From Lactiplantibacillus garii (GTDB lineage: Bacteria > Bacillota > Bacilli > Lactobacillales > Lactobacillaceae): a DNA stretch of 57,125 bases. The DNA is taken from the NCBI RefSeq assembly GCF_003885105.1, contig NZ_QWZQ01000019.1, forward strand, positions 1-57,125, read 5' to 3'. Below are positions 41,905 through 49,862 of the stretch, one piece after another; position 1 is the first letter of the stretch; each line of letters opens with the position of its first letter. The position numbers and the translations under genes were made by a program. A model generated the notes under the pieces. The model did not search any database and was not told where the DNA came from. It saw only the letters and a list, made by a program, of their open reading frames with translations.

Positions 41905-41914
41905 AGAACAACCT

Positions 41915-41952
41915 TAAGGGGGACTCGGGAAGATTTCCGGGTGCCCTTTTTT
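41915..41952 (+). terminator. Terminator after mnmG
   Basis: An AAGGGGG.. / ..GTGCCCTT stem with inner CGGGA/TCCGG, then T-run. Confidence 0.8.
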
Positions 41953-41998
41953 ATTGTAAAGATTATAATTATTTTTTGTAAAAACGGTTAATCATTCA

Positions 41999-42027
41999 CA
42001 GACAAGCGTCATTATTTGGACTATAAT
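41999..42027 (+). promoter_or_regulatory. Promoter of lepB
   Basis: CAGACA, 17 bp, TATAAT (42022-42027). Confidence 0.65.
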
Positions 42028-42062
42028 AATTGGAAGTTAAGTGGGGTAAGGGAGCAACATTG

Positions 42063-42650
42063 ATGAAAACTTTCAAAAGTATGATGAGTTGGGTGCTGCC
42101 CATCGTGGTCGGGTTACTGGTGGCCATGGTCATTCGGCACTTTGTCTTCACGATGGTCCGGGTTGACGGACCGTCGATGGAGCCCAACCTTGAGAATAAT
42201 GAACGGGTCGCCGTGGTGAAAACGGCACAGGTCCACCACCTGAGTGTTATCGTGTTTAATGCTTATAAGGTTGATCCGGACGCCTCGTCAAAGAATGTTA
42301 AGTACGTCAAACGGGTCATCGGGATGCCCGGCGACACGGTTCGGGCCCAGGACGGGAAAATTTACGTCAACGGTAAGGCCATTTCGCAAAAGTTCATTAG
42401 TCAGTTTGAGCGTACCCAGGGAACGGGAAACTGGGACGTGCTTTCCCTTTCTAACCGTAATAACTGGGTCTTAAAAACGACCAAGGTCCCTAAAAATAGT
42501 TACTTTGTACTGGGGGACCACCGTTCCGTTTCAAATGACAGCCGGTACTGGGGCTTCGTTCCCGCTAAACGGGTGATTGGGGTCGTTAAGGTTCCAATTT
42601 GGGATACGAACAAAACCAAACGTCATAACGTCAATTCAATTGGATATTAA
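42063..42650 (+). CDS. lepB: Type I signal peptidase
   Basis: 195 residues. One N-terminal membrane helix (about 8-28), catalytic S38 in DGPSMEPNL, catalytic K83 in KYVKRVIGMPGD, and GDHRSVSNDSR box E. Cleaves secretory signal peptides on the outer face of the membrane. Start chosen at ATG 42063 behind AAGGGAG. Perfect terminator at 42658-42689. Confidence 0.96.
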   Translation: MKTFKSMMSWVLPIVVGLLVAMVIRHFVFTMVRVDGPSMEPNLENNERVAVVKTAQVHHLSVIVFNAYKVDPDASSKNVKYVKRVIGMPGDTVRAQDGKIYVNGKAISQKFISQFERTQGTGNWDVLSLSNRNNWVLKTTKVPKNSYFVLGDHRSVSNDSRYWGFVPAKRVIGVVKVPIWDTNKTKRHNVNSIGY

Positions 42651-42657
42651 TAAACAA

Positions 42658-42689
42658 ACGTCGGTAAACGCATACCGACGTCTTTTTTT
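42658..42689 (+). terminator. Terminator after lepB
   Basis: ACGTCGGTA / TACCGACGT, 6-nt loop, then CTTTTTTT. Confidence 0.92.
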
Positions 42690-42812
42690 ACTAATTTTGT
42701 TCAGAAAAGCAAACAAAATTAGCTTTCTGATTGTATTCGGGAAATAACAAGCCTAAAATGGTGACAAACTAAGGTTATTTTAAATTGAATTATGAGCAAT
42801 GGAGGAATGGCA

Positions 42813-44129
42813 ATGGCAAACAAACTAACTAAAACCGCGTTAGCCGCTTTACGGGCCAAGCACGCGGAAGACCAAGTAGCCCCCGTTTTAACGCGGGCCA
42901 TTACGAAGAACGGCATCAAGGCTGCCAGTTTTGATAATCAGGCGGCTAGTCGTTTAGACCGGACGTTTTCAGTTGAGGTGCCAACCGGAAAAGTCAGCAA
43001 CCAAAAACACAGTGGTCGTTGCTGGGAATTTGCCCTGTTAAACACGTTGCGGCACAAGTTTGCGACGAAGTACCACGTCAAGGACTTTGAACTATCCCAA
43101 AACTACCTCTTTTTCTGGGACAAAATTGAACGGGCGAACATCTTCTACCGCAACGTTGAACAAACGGCCCGGCAACCCATTAGTGACCGGCTGGTTCAGT
43201 TCTTATTCGATAACCCCGGTGAAGACGGAGGGCAATGGGCTATGGCGGCTAGTTTAGTTCAGAAATACGGGGTCGTTCCGGCCAGTGCCATGCCTGAAAC
43301 TTATAACACGAATAATACGGCCGAATTTCAAGAGGTCCTGTCACGGAAATTACGTAAAGACGGGCTCAAGCTCCGGCAACTTGTCATGAACGGTGCTAGT
43401 GAAGCCGAATTGCAGTCGCTGGAAAAGAGTATGCTCCAGGAAGTGTACCGGATGGCGGCCTACTCGTTTGGCGAACCACCGTTGACTTTTGACCTGGAAT
43501 ACCGCGACGACAATCACAAGTACCACCGCACCGCGGATATCACGCCCCAACAGTTTTACCAGGATTACTTTGATACCGATTTAGACGATTACGTCGTGGT
43601 GACCAACTCACCCGATAAGCCGCTTAACCAACTTTACAGCTTACCTGACGAAGATAACGTCATTGGTGGAAAACCAATTGAGTTTTTGAACGTCGACATG
43701 GGCGTCCTGACCGACGTCGCCGTGCAACAACTGAAGTCCGGTGAAACAATCTGGTTTGGGAACGACGTGTTACGCCAAATGGACCGTAAGTTGGGGTACC
43801 TCGACGCGCACCTCTTTGAATCCGCCAAAATGTTTGGTATCAACGGCCACCTGACGAAAGCGCAACGCTTGTTGACAGGTGAGGGTGAAGTTAGTCACGC
43901 CATGACGTTGACCGGGGTCGACCTAGTCGATGACACACCAACTAAGTGGAAAGTTGAAAATAGTTGGGGAACGGAAAACGGTGATCAAGGGTACTTCGTC
44001 ATGACGCAGGACTGGTTTAACGAGTACGTTTACGAGGTGGTCGTTCACAAGCACTTCTTAGCACCGGAATTTCAAGCACTACTCAACGAACCAGCGCGGC
44101 GTTTGCCAGCCTGGGATCCGTTGCACTAA
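42813..44129 (+). CDS. pepC: Aminopeptidase C (bleomycin hydrolase family, C1B)
   Basis: 438 residues. Papain-like triad visible: QKHSGRCW (C70), HAMTLTGVD and VENSWGTENGDQGYF. Cytosolic hexameric cysteine aminopeptidase that completes peptide breakdown in lactobacilli. Start at 42813 is set by GGAGG seven nt upstream; upstream ATGs at 42792 and 42807 lack spacing. Confidence 0.97.
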   Translation: MANKLTKTALAALRAKHAEDQVAPVLTRAITKNGIKAASFDNQAASRLDRTFSVEVPTGKVSNQKHSGRCWEFALLNTLRHKFATKYHVKDFELSQNYLFFWDKIERANIFYRNVEQTARQPISDRLVQFLFDNPGEDGGQWAMAASLVQKYGVVPASAMPETYNTNNTAEFQEVLSRKLRKDGLKLRQLVMNGASEAELQSLEKSMLQEVYRMAAYSFGEPPLTFDLEYRDDNHKYHRTADITPQQFYQDYFDTDLDDYVVVTNSPDKPLNQLYSLPDEDNVIGGKPIEFLNVDMGVLTDVAVQQLKSGETIWFGNDVLRQMDRKLGYLDAHLFESAKMFGINGHLTKAQRLLTGEGEVSHAMTLTGVDLVDDTPTKWKVENSWGTENGDQGYFVMTQDWFNEYVYEVVVHKHFLAPEFQALLNEPARRLPAWDPLH

Positions 44130-44142
44130 GGGGGGAGCAGCG

Positions 44143-44556
44143 ATGGGAGTATTTGCCGACCGGTTAAAAATTGCCATGCAACAAGCGGGAATGAGTTCAG
44201 CGCAGTTATCCAAAACAACTGGCATCGGGCGGTCGTCCATTAGCCAGTGGCTGAGCAGTAAGTACGTGGCAAAGCACGATAAGGTTGCCACGTTAGCCGC
44301 CGCCTTAGAAGTTGACGGGGAATGGTTACTGGGAACGACCGACGTGCAGAACGTGACTGAGAGTTTACCCGCTGAACCAGTGATTGAAGCAACCCCACCG
44401 GTGGCCCCCGAACTCGTTTCGATTTGGGAACAGTTAGACGAACCCCGCCGTGCGAAGTTGCTTAAAAAGGCCAATAAGTTGCTAGAAAAAGCCGTTGAAC
44501 CGACGCCTAAGCATAAATCTAAGAAGAAGAAAAAGGGTAAAAAGCGTAAGGCTTAG
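44143..44556 (+). CDS. XRE-family regulator with lysine-rich tail
   Basis: 137 residues. HTH_3 domain (about 5-65, LSKTTGIGRSSISQWLSSKYVAKHDKV), a short linker and a C-terminus of almost only Lys/Arg/Gly (KHKSKKKKKGKKRKA). It starts 13 nt after pepC with GGGGGGAGCAG, so is in the same transcript. Target unknown; local control of pepC is a guess. Bidirectional terminator follows. Confidence 0.85.
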   Translation: MGVFADRLKIAMQQAGMSSAQLSKTTGIGRSSISQWLSSKYVAKHDKVATLAAALEVDGEWLLGTTDVQNVTESLPAEPVIEATPPVAPELVSIWEQLDEPRRAKLLKKANKLLEKAVEPTPKHKSKKKKKGKKRKA

Positions 44557-44558
44557 AA

Positions 44559-44600
44559 AAAAGGTGAACATCCGCAAAAACTGCGGCGTGTTCACCTTTT
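44559..44600. terminator. Bidirectional terminator between XRE gene and degV
   Basis: AAAAGGTGAACA / TGTTCACCTTTT with inner GC stem. Confidence 0.88.
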
Positions 44601-44625
44601 AATTTTATGAATGGCGTTTGACTAA

Positions 44626-45504
44626 TTAATTTTTAGGTTTAACGGGCCATTTTTCCCAGTCCTTTGCCCAGATGAGCCCCATGACGCCTTCACCGACGTG
44701 CACTCCAACGACTGGTCCAATTTCACCCTCATCGATCGTGATGTCGGGGAAACTAGCGGTCAAGTCGGCCGTCCATTCGGCCTGCAGCTTCGGATTATTG
44801 CCGTTTTCGATGGTTACGCGCAGGGGATAGTCGGCGGCTTCGATGGCGGCGGCCAGCTTAGCTTTAATGGCGGCGTATGCCCGCCGCATCGTGCGTTCCT
44901 TTTCAATGGCGACGATTTTACCGTCTTCAAAGGTTAAGACCGGCTTGATTCGTAAGAGGTTACCAACCAAACCGGAAGCGTTGGATAGCCGACCAGTCCG
45001 GACCAGGTGGCTGAGGTTATCGACCACGAAGTAAACTTGGGTAGTATCCCGCAAGTGGACTAATTGGTCAAGAACCTGTTCGGGAGAGTACCCCGCCGCC
45101 ACTAACTTAGCTGCTAGGAGGACCATGTAAGCTTCACCGGCTGCGGTAATTTTTGAGTCAAACGGGTAAACCTTAATGTTCGTGACGTTTGGTAGGTAGC
45201 TTTCTAGGTTGGTAATAAAGCTCGTGATACCCGAGGACAGGTGAATACTAATGACCGCGTCGTAACCTTCCTTTGCTAACTGATCGTACATTGTTTGCAT
45301 TTGCCCCAAGGTAATCTGGGTAGTGGTCGGTAATTCCGGTGCGGTTCGCATCCGTTCGTAAAATTCTTTGGATGTGATCTCGACGTTTTCTAAGTAAGTT
45401 TGTTTGCCGAAAATAACCGTGATCGGAACAACGTGAATGTTGTACTTTTGGATGTCAGCCGCGGCTAAGTAGCTGGCACTATCCGTGACAATTGCGGTTT
45501 TCAT
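44626..45504 (-). CDS. DegV family fatty-acid-binding protein (FakB type)
   Basis: 292 residues. AIVTDSASYL at the N-terminus, TTTQITLGQM, SIHLSSGITSF and RTGRLSNASG are DegV motifs. Members bind a fatty acid for phosphorylation by FakA. Own unit, opposite to its neighbours. Confidence 0.93.
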   Translation of the reverse strand: MKTAIVTDSASYLAAADIQKYNIHVVPITVIFGKQTYLENVEITSKEFYERMRTAPELPTTTQITLGQMQTMYDQLAKEGYDAVISIHLSSGITSFITNLESYLPNVTNIKVYPFDSKITAAGEAYMVLLAAKLVAAGYSPEQVLDQLVHLRDTTQVYFVVDNLSHLVRTGRLSNASGLVGNLLRIKPVLTFEDGKIVAIEKERTMRRAYAAIKAKLAAAIEAADYPLRVTIENGNNPKLQAEWTADLTASFPDITIDEGEIGPVVGVHVGEGVMGLIWAKDWEKWPVKPKN

Positions 45505-45601
45505 GGTTGCCTCGCTTTCGTTGTGAAAGAATTAAGTAGTATTATACCGCTAGTTAACGGGTGAATCTAGCGTCATTGTGCGACGCATCAATTGAGCAGG
45601 T

Positions 45602-45630
45602 TTGTAATTAAAAACTAGAAACGGCATAAT
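45602..45630 (+). promoter_or_regulatory. Promoter of the GNAT gene
   Basis: TTGTAA, 17 bp, CATAAT. Confidence 0.6.
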
Positions 45631-45661
45631 AGGAACAACGAAAAATGGGGAGGGATGCCAA

Positions 45662-46123
45662 GTGAGTAAAATTGAAATTAAACCCGCCACGGCGGCCGAC
45701 CGCACGGCGTTAGCACAAATTTATTTAGTGGATCGTCAGCGGGAATTTCCGTGGGTCGTGGACCCGCAACTTAAGGACTTTGACCACGACAGTCGTGGTG
45801 AATTTGTCCTAGTTGCTTGGATCGACGGTCAGCAGGCCGGTTTTTGCTCGTTGTACCGGTTAGCCAACTTCATTCACCTATTGTTTGTCGCGCCTGATTT
45901 TCGGCACCTTAAAGTGGGCGCGAGTCTGCTGATGGAAATGCGCCAGTACGCTACCGAACCGTTGACTTTAAAGTGCGTGATGGCCAACGAAGCCGCCCTT
46001 AAGTTCTACGCGCGGGTGGGGTTTCAAATCGTTAAGGCGGACCGCAACGCCCTGCCGCCCAACTACACGTTAAAAGACACCCGTACCGAACAGTACATTG
46101 CCCTCGTCCATTTAAATCCGTAA
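45662..46123 (+). CDS. GNAT family N-acetyltransferase
   Basis: 153 residues. IEIKPATAADRTALAQIYL start, IHLLFVAPDFRHLKVGASLLMEM (acetyl-CoA loop, atypical HLKVGA for Q/RxxGxG/A) and LKCVMANEAALKFYARVGFQIV. Acceptor unknown. GTG start behind GGGGAGGG. Confidence 0.88.
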   Translation: MSKIEIKPATAADRTALAQIYLVDRQREFPWVVDPQLKDFDHDSRGEFVLVAWIDGQQAGFCSLYRLANFIHLLFVAPDFRHLKVGASLLMEMRQYATEPLTLKCVMANEAALKFYARVGFQIVKADRNALPPNYTLKDTRTEQYIALVHLNP

Positions 46124-46163
46124 AAAAGCATTAGTAGTAGGTTTGAATTTAATCTCATTATTT

Positions 46164-46221
46164 TTTAATTTAATGGTTGACATCCCGCAAAGCAGGGGCT
46201 AAACTCTAACCATTAATTAAA
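46164..46221. promoter_or_regulatory. Promoter of the T-box leader within an inverted repeat
   Basis: TTGACA (46177-46182), 17 bp, TAAACT (46200-46205). Flanking arms TTTAATTTAATGGTT (46164-46178) and AACCATTAATTAAA (46208-46221) are complementary but for one base. Confidence 0.7.
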
Positions 46222-46512
46222 TTCAGATTAAAAACCGTGATGAGGAACGGTGCTAGGTTTGTTAGTCAGCGAGCTGCGGGTTGGTGTAAGGCAGTCAAAA
46301 CAACTTGGTACGGATCACCTTGGAGTTGCGCCCCGAAGATTATTTTGGAGAAGGCGTTGGATGGTACCCATTAGTGTACCGGCGTATCACATCCCAGTGG
46401 GGTGCCGTACGTGCTAAGGTGTCTGCTGTGAAGTAGATACGAATAAAGGTGGTAACCCGTTAAAAACGTCCTTTAATTAACTCGCTTGAGTTAGTTAAAG
46501 GACGTTTTTTTA
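46212..46512 (+). ncRNA. T-box leader RNA, probably isoleucine-responsive
   Basis: Conserved AAAGGTGGTAACCCG T-box (46445-46459). Stem I shows GTGATGAGGA and CACCTTGGAG. An antiterminator can form (AAAGG 46445-46449 with CCTTT 46470-46474), and a perfect 12-bp terminator stem (46465-46476 / 46495-46506) is followed by T7. The triplet before ACCTTGG is ATC (Ile). The UGGU bulge predicts a tRNA with discriminator A, which fits Ile and argues against Asp. What it controls is reduced to a 35-codon ORF. Confidence 0.88.
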
Positions 46513-46535
46513 GGCTTAATTTAAAGGTGGTGAGG

Positions 46536-46643
46536 ATGATGAAATCGGACATTCAGGTGGCTAGTTACCAACAAGTGTGGGCAACGGTAACTAGTCGCGT
46601 CAACGCTTTGCTGGGGACCGTCGTCCTCGTAAAGTTATCGTAA
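46536..46643 (+). pseudogene. 35-codon ORF remnant after the T-box
   Basis: Preceded by GGTGGTGAGG; reads MMKSDIQVASYQQVWATVTS... then stops at TAA inside a perfect hairpin (46636-46645 / 46650-46659). A T-box normally controls an amino-acid gene, so this is probably the stump of one. I do not recognise the parent. A real short protein is possible. Confidence 0.5.
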
Positions 46644-46658
46644 GCTGTGGCTTACGAT

Positions 46659-46781
46659 ACACATAGGAAGTTTTACGATGATTTGATCGACACATAGTTT
46701 AGGTTCAACACATAAGTAGTACAACCGCGATCAACGGCACACATAGCAACAACACATATTTTTAGTTATTTAAAACACATA
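46659..46781. repeat. Six ACACATA heptamers upstream of the hydratase gene
   Basis: At 46659, 46690, 46708, 46739, 46752 and 46775 (7 bp each, all plus orientation), spaced 31, 18, 31, 13 and 23 bp. They fill the region where the hydratase promoter should be; no clear -35/-10 found. Confidence 0.7.
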
Positions 46782-46798
46782 TACGGAGGTCTTGGCTT

Positions 46799-47602
46799 AT
46801 GACAACTACCACTACTACTGAAACGGAAACGCAATTTGCACAACAACTTTTTGATGCTTACCAAACCCAACACGCCTTAACAATGGCTGATTTTGCCGCC
46901 GTTGTTAGTGACGAGGACGCCGCGTACCGGGTGCAGGCCCAGTTAACGGCGTTAAAAAATCAACCGGTCGGCGGTTACAAGGTCTCACTAACTAGCGCGG
47001 AAACCCAAAAGATGTTTGCCGCCCACGCCCCGCTCTACGGTGCCCAAGTGGCGGACCACTTTTTAGCCGCACCCACCACGGTTTGCCGGGGGCAGTTAAT
47101 GGACCCGCTGGTTGAAGTTGAACTGGTTTTTAAGGCCAAGGAGAACTTAGCTGCCAGCGACAGCTTAACCGATTTATGGCACAAAACGACGGTGGCTCCG
47201 GGGTTGGAATTACCCGATTCCCGTTTTGCCGACTGGTTCCCCGACCTGCCTAAAAACTTAGTCGTGGCGGACGCCGCGGTTGGCGGTTTAGTGGTTTACG
47301 GGACCGAACACGATACGGATCAACAGTTTGCTTCGGTCGAAGATGTTGCCACGCCACACTGCAAACTCAGCCATGATGGGGAGGAACTTAAAACGGGCGT
47401 TGCTAGTGAAGTTTTAGGGAACCCGTTAAAATCGCTCCACTGGTTAGTCGGCAAGTTGGCTGAACAGGGTAAGACGTTAACGGCGGGCCAGCGGGTCTCT
47501 TCCGGCACGTTCGTGTTACCACCGCACTTAACGGCGGGCCACTGGCAGGCGGACTTTGACCACGACTTGGGCAGCGTTCAACTAGCCGTTACTAATGATT
47601 AA
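46799..47602 (+). CDS. 2-keto-4-pentenoate hydratase / fumarylacetoacetase-fold family protein
   Basis: 267 residues. VGGYKVSLTS, PLVEVELVF (metal-ligand Glu pair), GLELPDSRF, VVADAAVGGLVVYG and EVLGNPLKSLHWLVGKLAEQGKTLTAGQRVSSGTF follow the MhpD/DmpE hydratase pattern. No other gene of aromatic meta-cleavage is nearby, so its substrate in a lactobacillus is unclear. ACGGAGG lies 10 nt before the ATG. A parS site and a terminator follow. Confidence 0.85.
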   Translation: MTTTTTTETETQFAQQLFDAYQTQHALTMADFAAVVSDEDAAYRVQAQLTALKNQPVGGYKVSLTSAETQKMFAAHAPLYGAQVADHFLAAPTTVCRGQLMDPLVEVELVFKAKENLAASDSLTDLWHKTTVAPGLELPDSRFADWFPDLPKNLVVADAAVGGLVVYGTEHDTDQQFASVEDVATPHCKLSHDGEELKTGVASEVLGNPLKSLHWLVGKLAEQGKTLTAGQRVSSGTFVLPPHLTAGHWQADFDHDLGSVQLAVTND

Positions 47603-47614
47603 AATAATTGCCAT

Positions 47615-47630
47615 TGTTTCACGTGAAACA
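47615..47630. promoter_or_regulatory. parS: parS centromere site (after hydratase gene)
   Basis: TGTTTCACGTGAAACA, perfect, about 14 kb right of oriC. Confidence 0.94.
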
Positions 47631-47636
47631 ATTGGT

Positions 47637-47672
47637 AAAACGGACTCAGAATTACGCTGAGTCCGTTTTTTA
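47637..47672. terminator. Terminator between hydratase gene and MFS remnant
   Basis: AAAACGGACTCAG / CTGAGTCCGTTTT perfect 13-bp stem, T on both sides. Confidence 0.9.
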
Positions 47673-47674
47673 GG

Positions 47675-47935
47675 TTAATGGTGCATTTTATTAGTGAGTA
47701 ACAGGGTCGGTAAGATAATGGCCAGAGCTGCCAAGGCAATTAATAGGAAGCCAGTTTGAAAAGCTTCCGTGCGAATGTTGATTAATTGGTTAGTCGTAAA
47801 CGTTTGTAGGTCGGCCGGCGCGACGTGGAAGTGACCGGCCTTAAGCTGAGTTTCAAAGGTCGCCACGTGAGCCGCAGAATATGACGTCACAACCGTCGTT
47901 ACGAGGGCCGACCCGAAGGCGTTACCGGATGTTTG
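47675..47935 (-). pseudogene. C-terminal remnant of a DHA2-type MFS transporter
   Basis: The frame reads QTSGNAFGSALVTTVV then TSYSAAHVATF..., ending with a membrane helix LLIALAALAIILPTLLL. This is the last extracytoplasmic loop and last helix of 14-TM drug exporters. A TAG stands in frame at 47936-47938 and upstream DNA does not continue the protein, so all earlier helices are lost. A 71-residue ORF from GTG 47890 is probably not functional. Confidence 0.75.
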
Positions 47936-48260
47936 CTAATCAGCCGGTGGGGGCACCCCAGATCAACTTGTTAGTCGACGCAACTTTAGTGCCGGCGTAC
48001 TTACGGGCGGTAGGAAAATAATTAAAGTACGGGAAGTATAACCGTTATTCAACGCAATTAATTTAAAATAATTTTAACTAGGTCTTGCAAATGACATTAT
48101 ATGTCGCGGGGGTGTGGCAAAATGGAAATGGTGAGTTCCGGGTACGATGGTGACCGTAATGAATACGGGGAGAGTATGGTCAGGTACATAATGGAATGAA
48201 CCGGGAGAAGTGCCAAAAGGATTAGGGCTATCACTAGTTAGTAGGAATGCTGGTGAAAAT
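47936..48260. other. Decayed or unassigned DNA
   Basis: Short frames with many stops; no homologous gene recognised. It lies between the MFS remnant and the terminator of the chimeric ABC gene. Confidence 0.5.
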
Positions 48261-48302
48261 AAAACGACCAGTTCGCAATCATCGTTGCGAACTGGTCGTT
48301 TT
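48261..48302. terminator. Terminator after the chimeric ABC gene
   Basis: A perfect 18-bp stem AAAACGACCAGTTCGCAA with 6-nt loop; bidirectional. Confidence 0.92.
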
Positions 48303-48335
48303 ATACTATTCGTGAAGCGTAATTATACTGTTGAT

Positions 48336-48830
48336 TTAGTCGAGATTCTGAACTAAATCGCCTAACGTATGGGAAAAGTTGGTAATCTTTTGCCCTTTTT
48401 GAATGTTATTAGTTGTAAAAGTTAGGCTTTGAATGGTGTTGGCCTGACTGTCTAGTAATTGGCGGTTTTTACCGCTAAAACGTCCTTTGAAAACATTGTA
48501 TAAGTTGAGAATCCCAACTTTATCTTTGTTTAACGGAAAGGCCACGTTATCTAAAACGGTCAGGTGTGGGTAGAGGGCGAAGTCTTGAAAAACCATGCCA
48601 ACGTGGCGTTGCCGGGCATCCTGGTGCGTGACGGTGTGCCCGTTAAAAACGACTTGGCCCGCCGTTGGGGTCAGCAGGCCGGCTAACAAGTTGAGCAGGC
48701 TCGTTTTACCACTGCCACTCGGTCCAACTAGGGCAACGAGTTCACCGGTGGCTAACGTGCAGGACAACCCGTTAAAAAGCGCGGGTTGTCCCGGGTAATT
48801 TAATTGGATCGACTGAAGTGCAATTGACAC
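48336..48830 (-). pseudogene. Truncated ABC transporter ATPase fused to a foreign tail
   Basis: 164 residues. Residues 1-100 are a normal sugar/spermidine-type ABC ATPase: Walker A GPSGSGKT (36-43) and Q-loop VFQDFALYPHLTVLDNVAFPL (Q82). From about 101 the sequence changes to a polar, helical 60-residue tail (FKGRFSGKNRQLLDSQANTIQSL...). LSGGQ, Walker B and the switch His are missing, so ATP hydrolysis is impossible in the normal way. GTG start with AGGGGG upstream; translation signals remain. Likely a deletion fusion; the tail's parent is unknown. Confidence 0.8.
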
Positions 48831-48930
48831 GTAACCCCCTCCCAGTGGTTACCGGTAAATAATTAATTTTATTATCCCGCACTTAACGGTCGTTAGCCAT
48901 GCCTAAAAAGCAAAAAATACGACCAGCAGA

Positions 48931-48993
48931 AAATAGCCCAGTGCACGGCTGACCCCATGTTTATTGAGGCGTTACTCGTGTACTGGGCTATTT
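48931..48993. terminator. Hairpin after padA
   Basis: AAATAGCCCAGT / ACTGGGCTATTT with long loop, T-rich on the minus side, ~95 nt past the padA stop. Confidence 0.7.
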
Positions 48994-49070
48994 ATCGTAA
49001 GGACTAAAACGGGCGCTAAAGGGCGAGTGGTTCACCAATTGGCCGCTTATGGGCGCACGTTTAAGTTGGA

Positions 49071-49086
49071 TGTTTCACGTGAAACG
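49071..49086. promoter_or_regulatory. parS: parS-like site abutting padA stop codon
   Basis: TGTTTCACGTGAAACG, 15 of 16 to consensus, about 15 kb right of oriC. Confidence 0.8.
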
Positions 49087-49623
49087 TTACTTATTGATGC
49101 GGTGGTAGTTTTGATCAAAGTACTGGCCGTTACGAATGTCGTCGGGAAGGCCCTTGTACGGTGCTTCGGCGATGACGTCCTCGTTATTTTGACCGGCGTC
49201 ACCCGTGTAAGTAATGTGGGCAAATTCAGGGACGACTAGCTTGGGATAAGTGGCGTATTTTTCGCGGGAAGCTTCCATTAAATCAATGTGGTCATTTTGG
49301 AACGTCACGGTGATTTCGGGATGGTCTTGAACCCATTTCGGAAAGAAAATCGTACCGTTGACCTTATTTTCGTTTGGTAAAAAGTCTAAAGCAACGTCCG
49401 TACCGGTTGGTTCCGTCCAGGCAACCTTATAGATACCTTCCGTTAACATCACGATGTTAGCTTCCTGATCCTTGACCCAGCGACCGGCGACCATTCCGCC
49501 GTGGATGCGGTAATCGACGGTGTGGTCATTTTTGGCGTACCACTCGTATTCCCAACCGTTGTCGTAGGTATAAATAAAATGGGTTCCTAAGAAATCGTCT
49601 AAAGTTTTAAATGTTTTGGTCAT
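49087..49623 (-). CDS. padA: Phenolic acid decarboxylase
   Basis: 178 residues, the exact family length. [50 protein letters not shown] and FFPKWV are PAD motifs; the active-site Tyr/Arg/Glu region is intact. It decarboxylates p-coumaric, caffeic and ferulic acids to vinyl phenols, detoxifying plant phenolics. A PadR operator and promoter lie upstream; padR is 1.3 kb away. GAAGG and spacing support the start at 49623 rather than 49659. Confidence 0.98.
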   Translation of the reverse strand: MTKTFKTLDDFLGTHFIYTYDNGWEYEWYAKNDHTVDYRIHGGMVAGRWVKDQEANIVMLTEGIYKVAWTEPTGTDVALDFLPNENKVNGTIFFPKWVQDHPEITVTFQNDHIDLMEASREKYATYPKLVVPEFAHITYTGDAGQNNEDVIAEAPYKGLPDDIRNGQYFDQNYHRINK

Positions 49624-49660
49624 GTTAATAGCCTTCTTTATTAAAATGGTTTTATTCAAT

Positions 49661-49678
49661 CATGTAATTTATTACATG
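49661..49678. promoter_or_regulatory. PadR operator at padA
   Basis: CATGTAATTTATTACATG: 8-bp arms, containing ATGT-8N-ACAT, the spacing known for PadR sites. It lies just downstream of the expected transcription start. Confidence 0.85.
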
Positions 49679-49695
49679 TTTTAATGAACGTGATT

Positions 49696-49724
49696 AGTGT
49701 AACTGGTTTGAAACGTGCCGTCAA
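49696..49724 (-). promoter_or_regulatory. Promoter of padA
   Basis: Minus strand TTGACG (49719-49724), 17 bp, TACACT (49696-49701). Confidence 0.7.
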
Positions 49725-49862
49725 GTTTAAATGCCCATTTTTTAACTAAACCCGGACGGGAGTTGCACGCGCGGCTTTTAACTTGTTCTGATTTTTAGTA
49801 TGATGTAACCAAATAATTCATAGTAGAATTAATTAACGATGTCATGGCTGGGGGTGAGCGGG

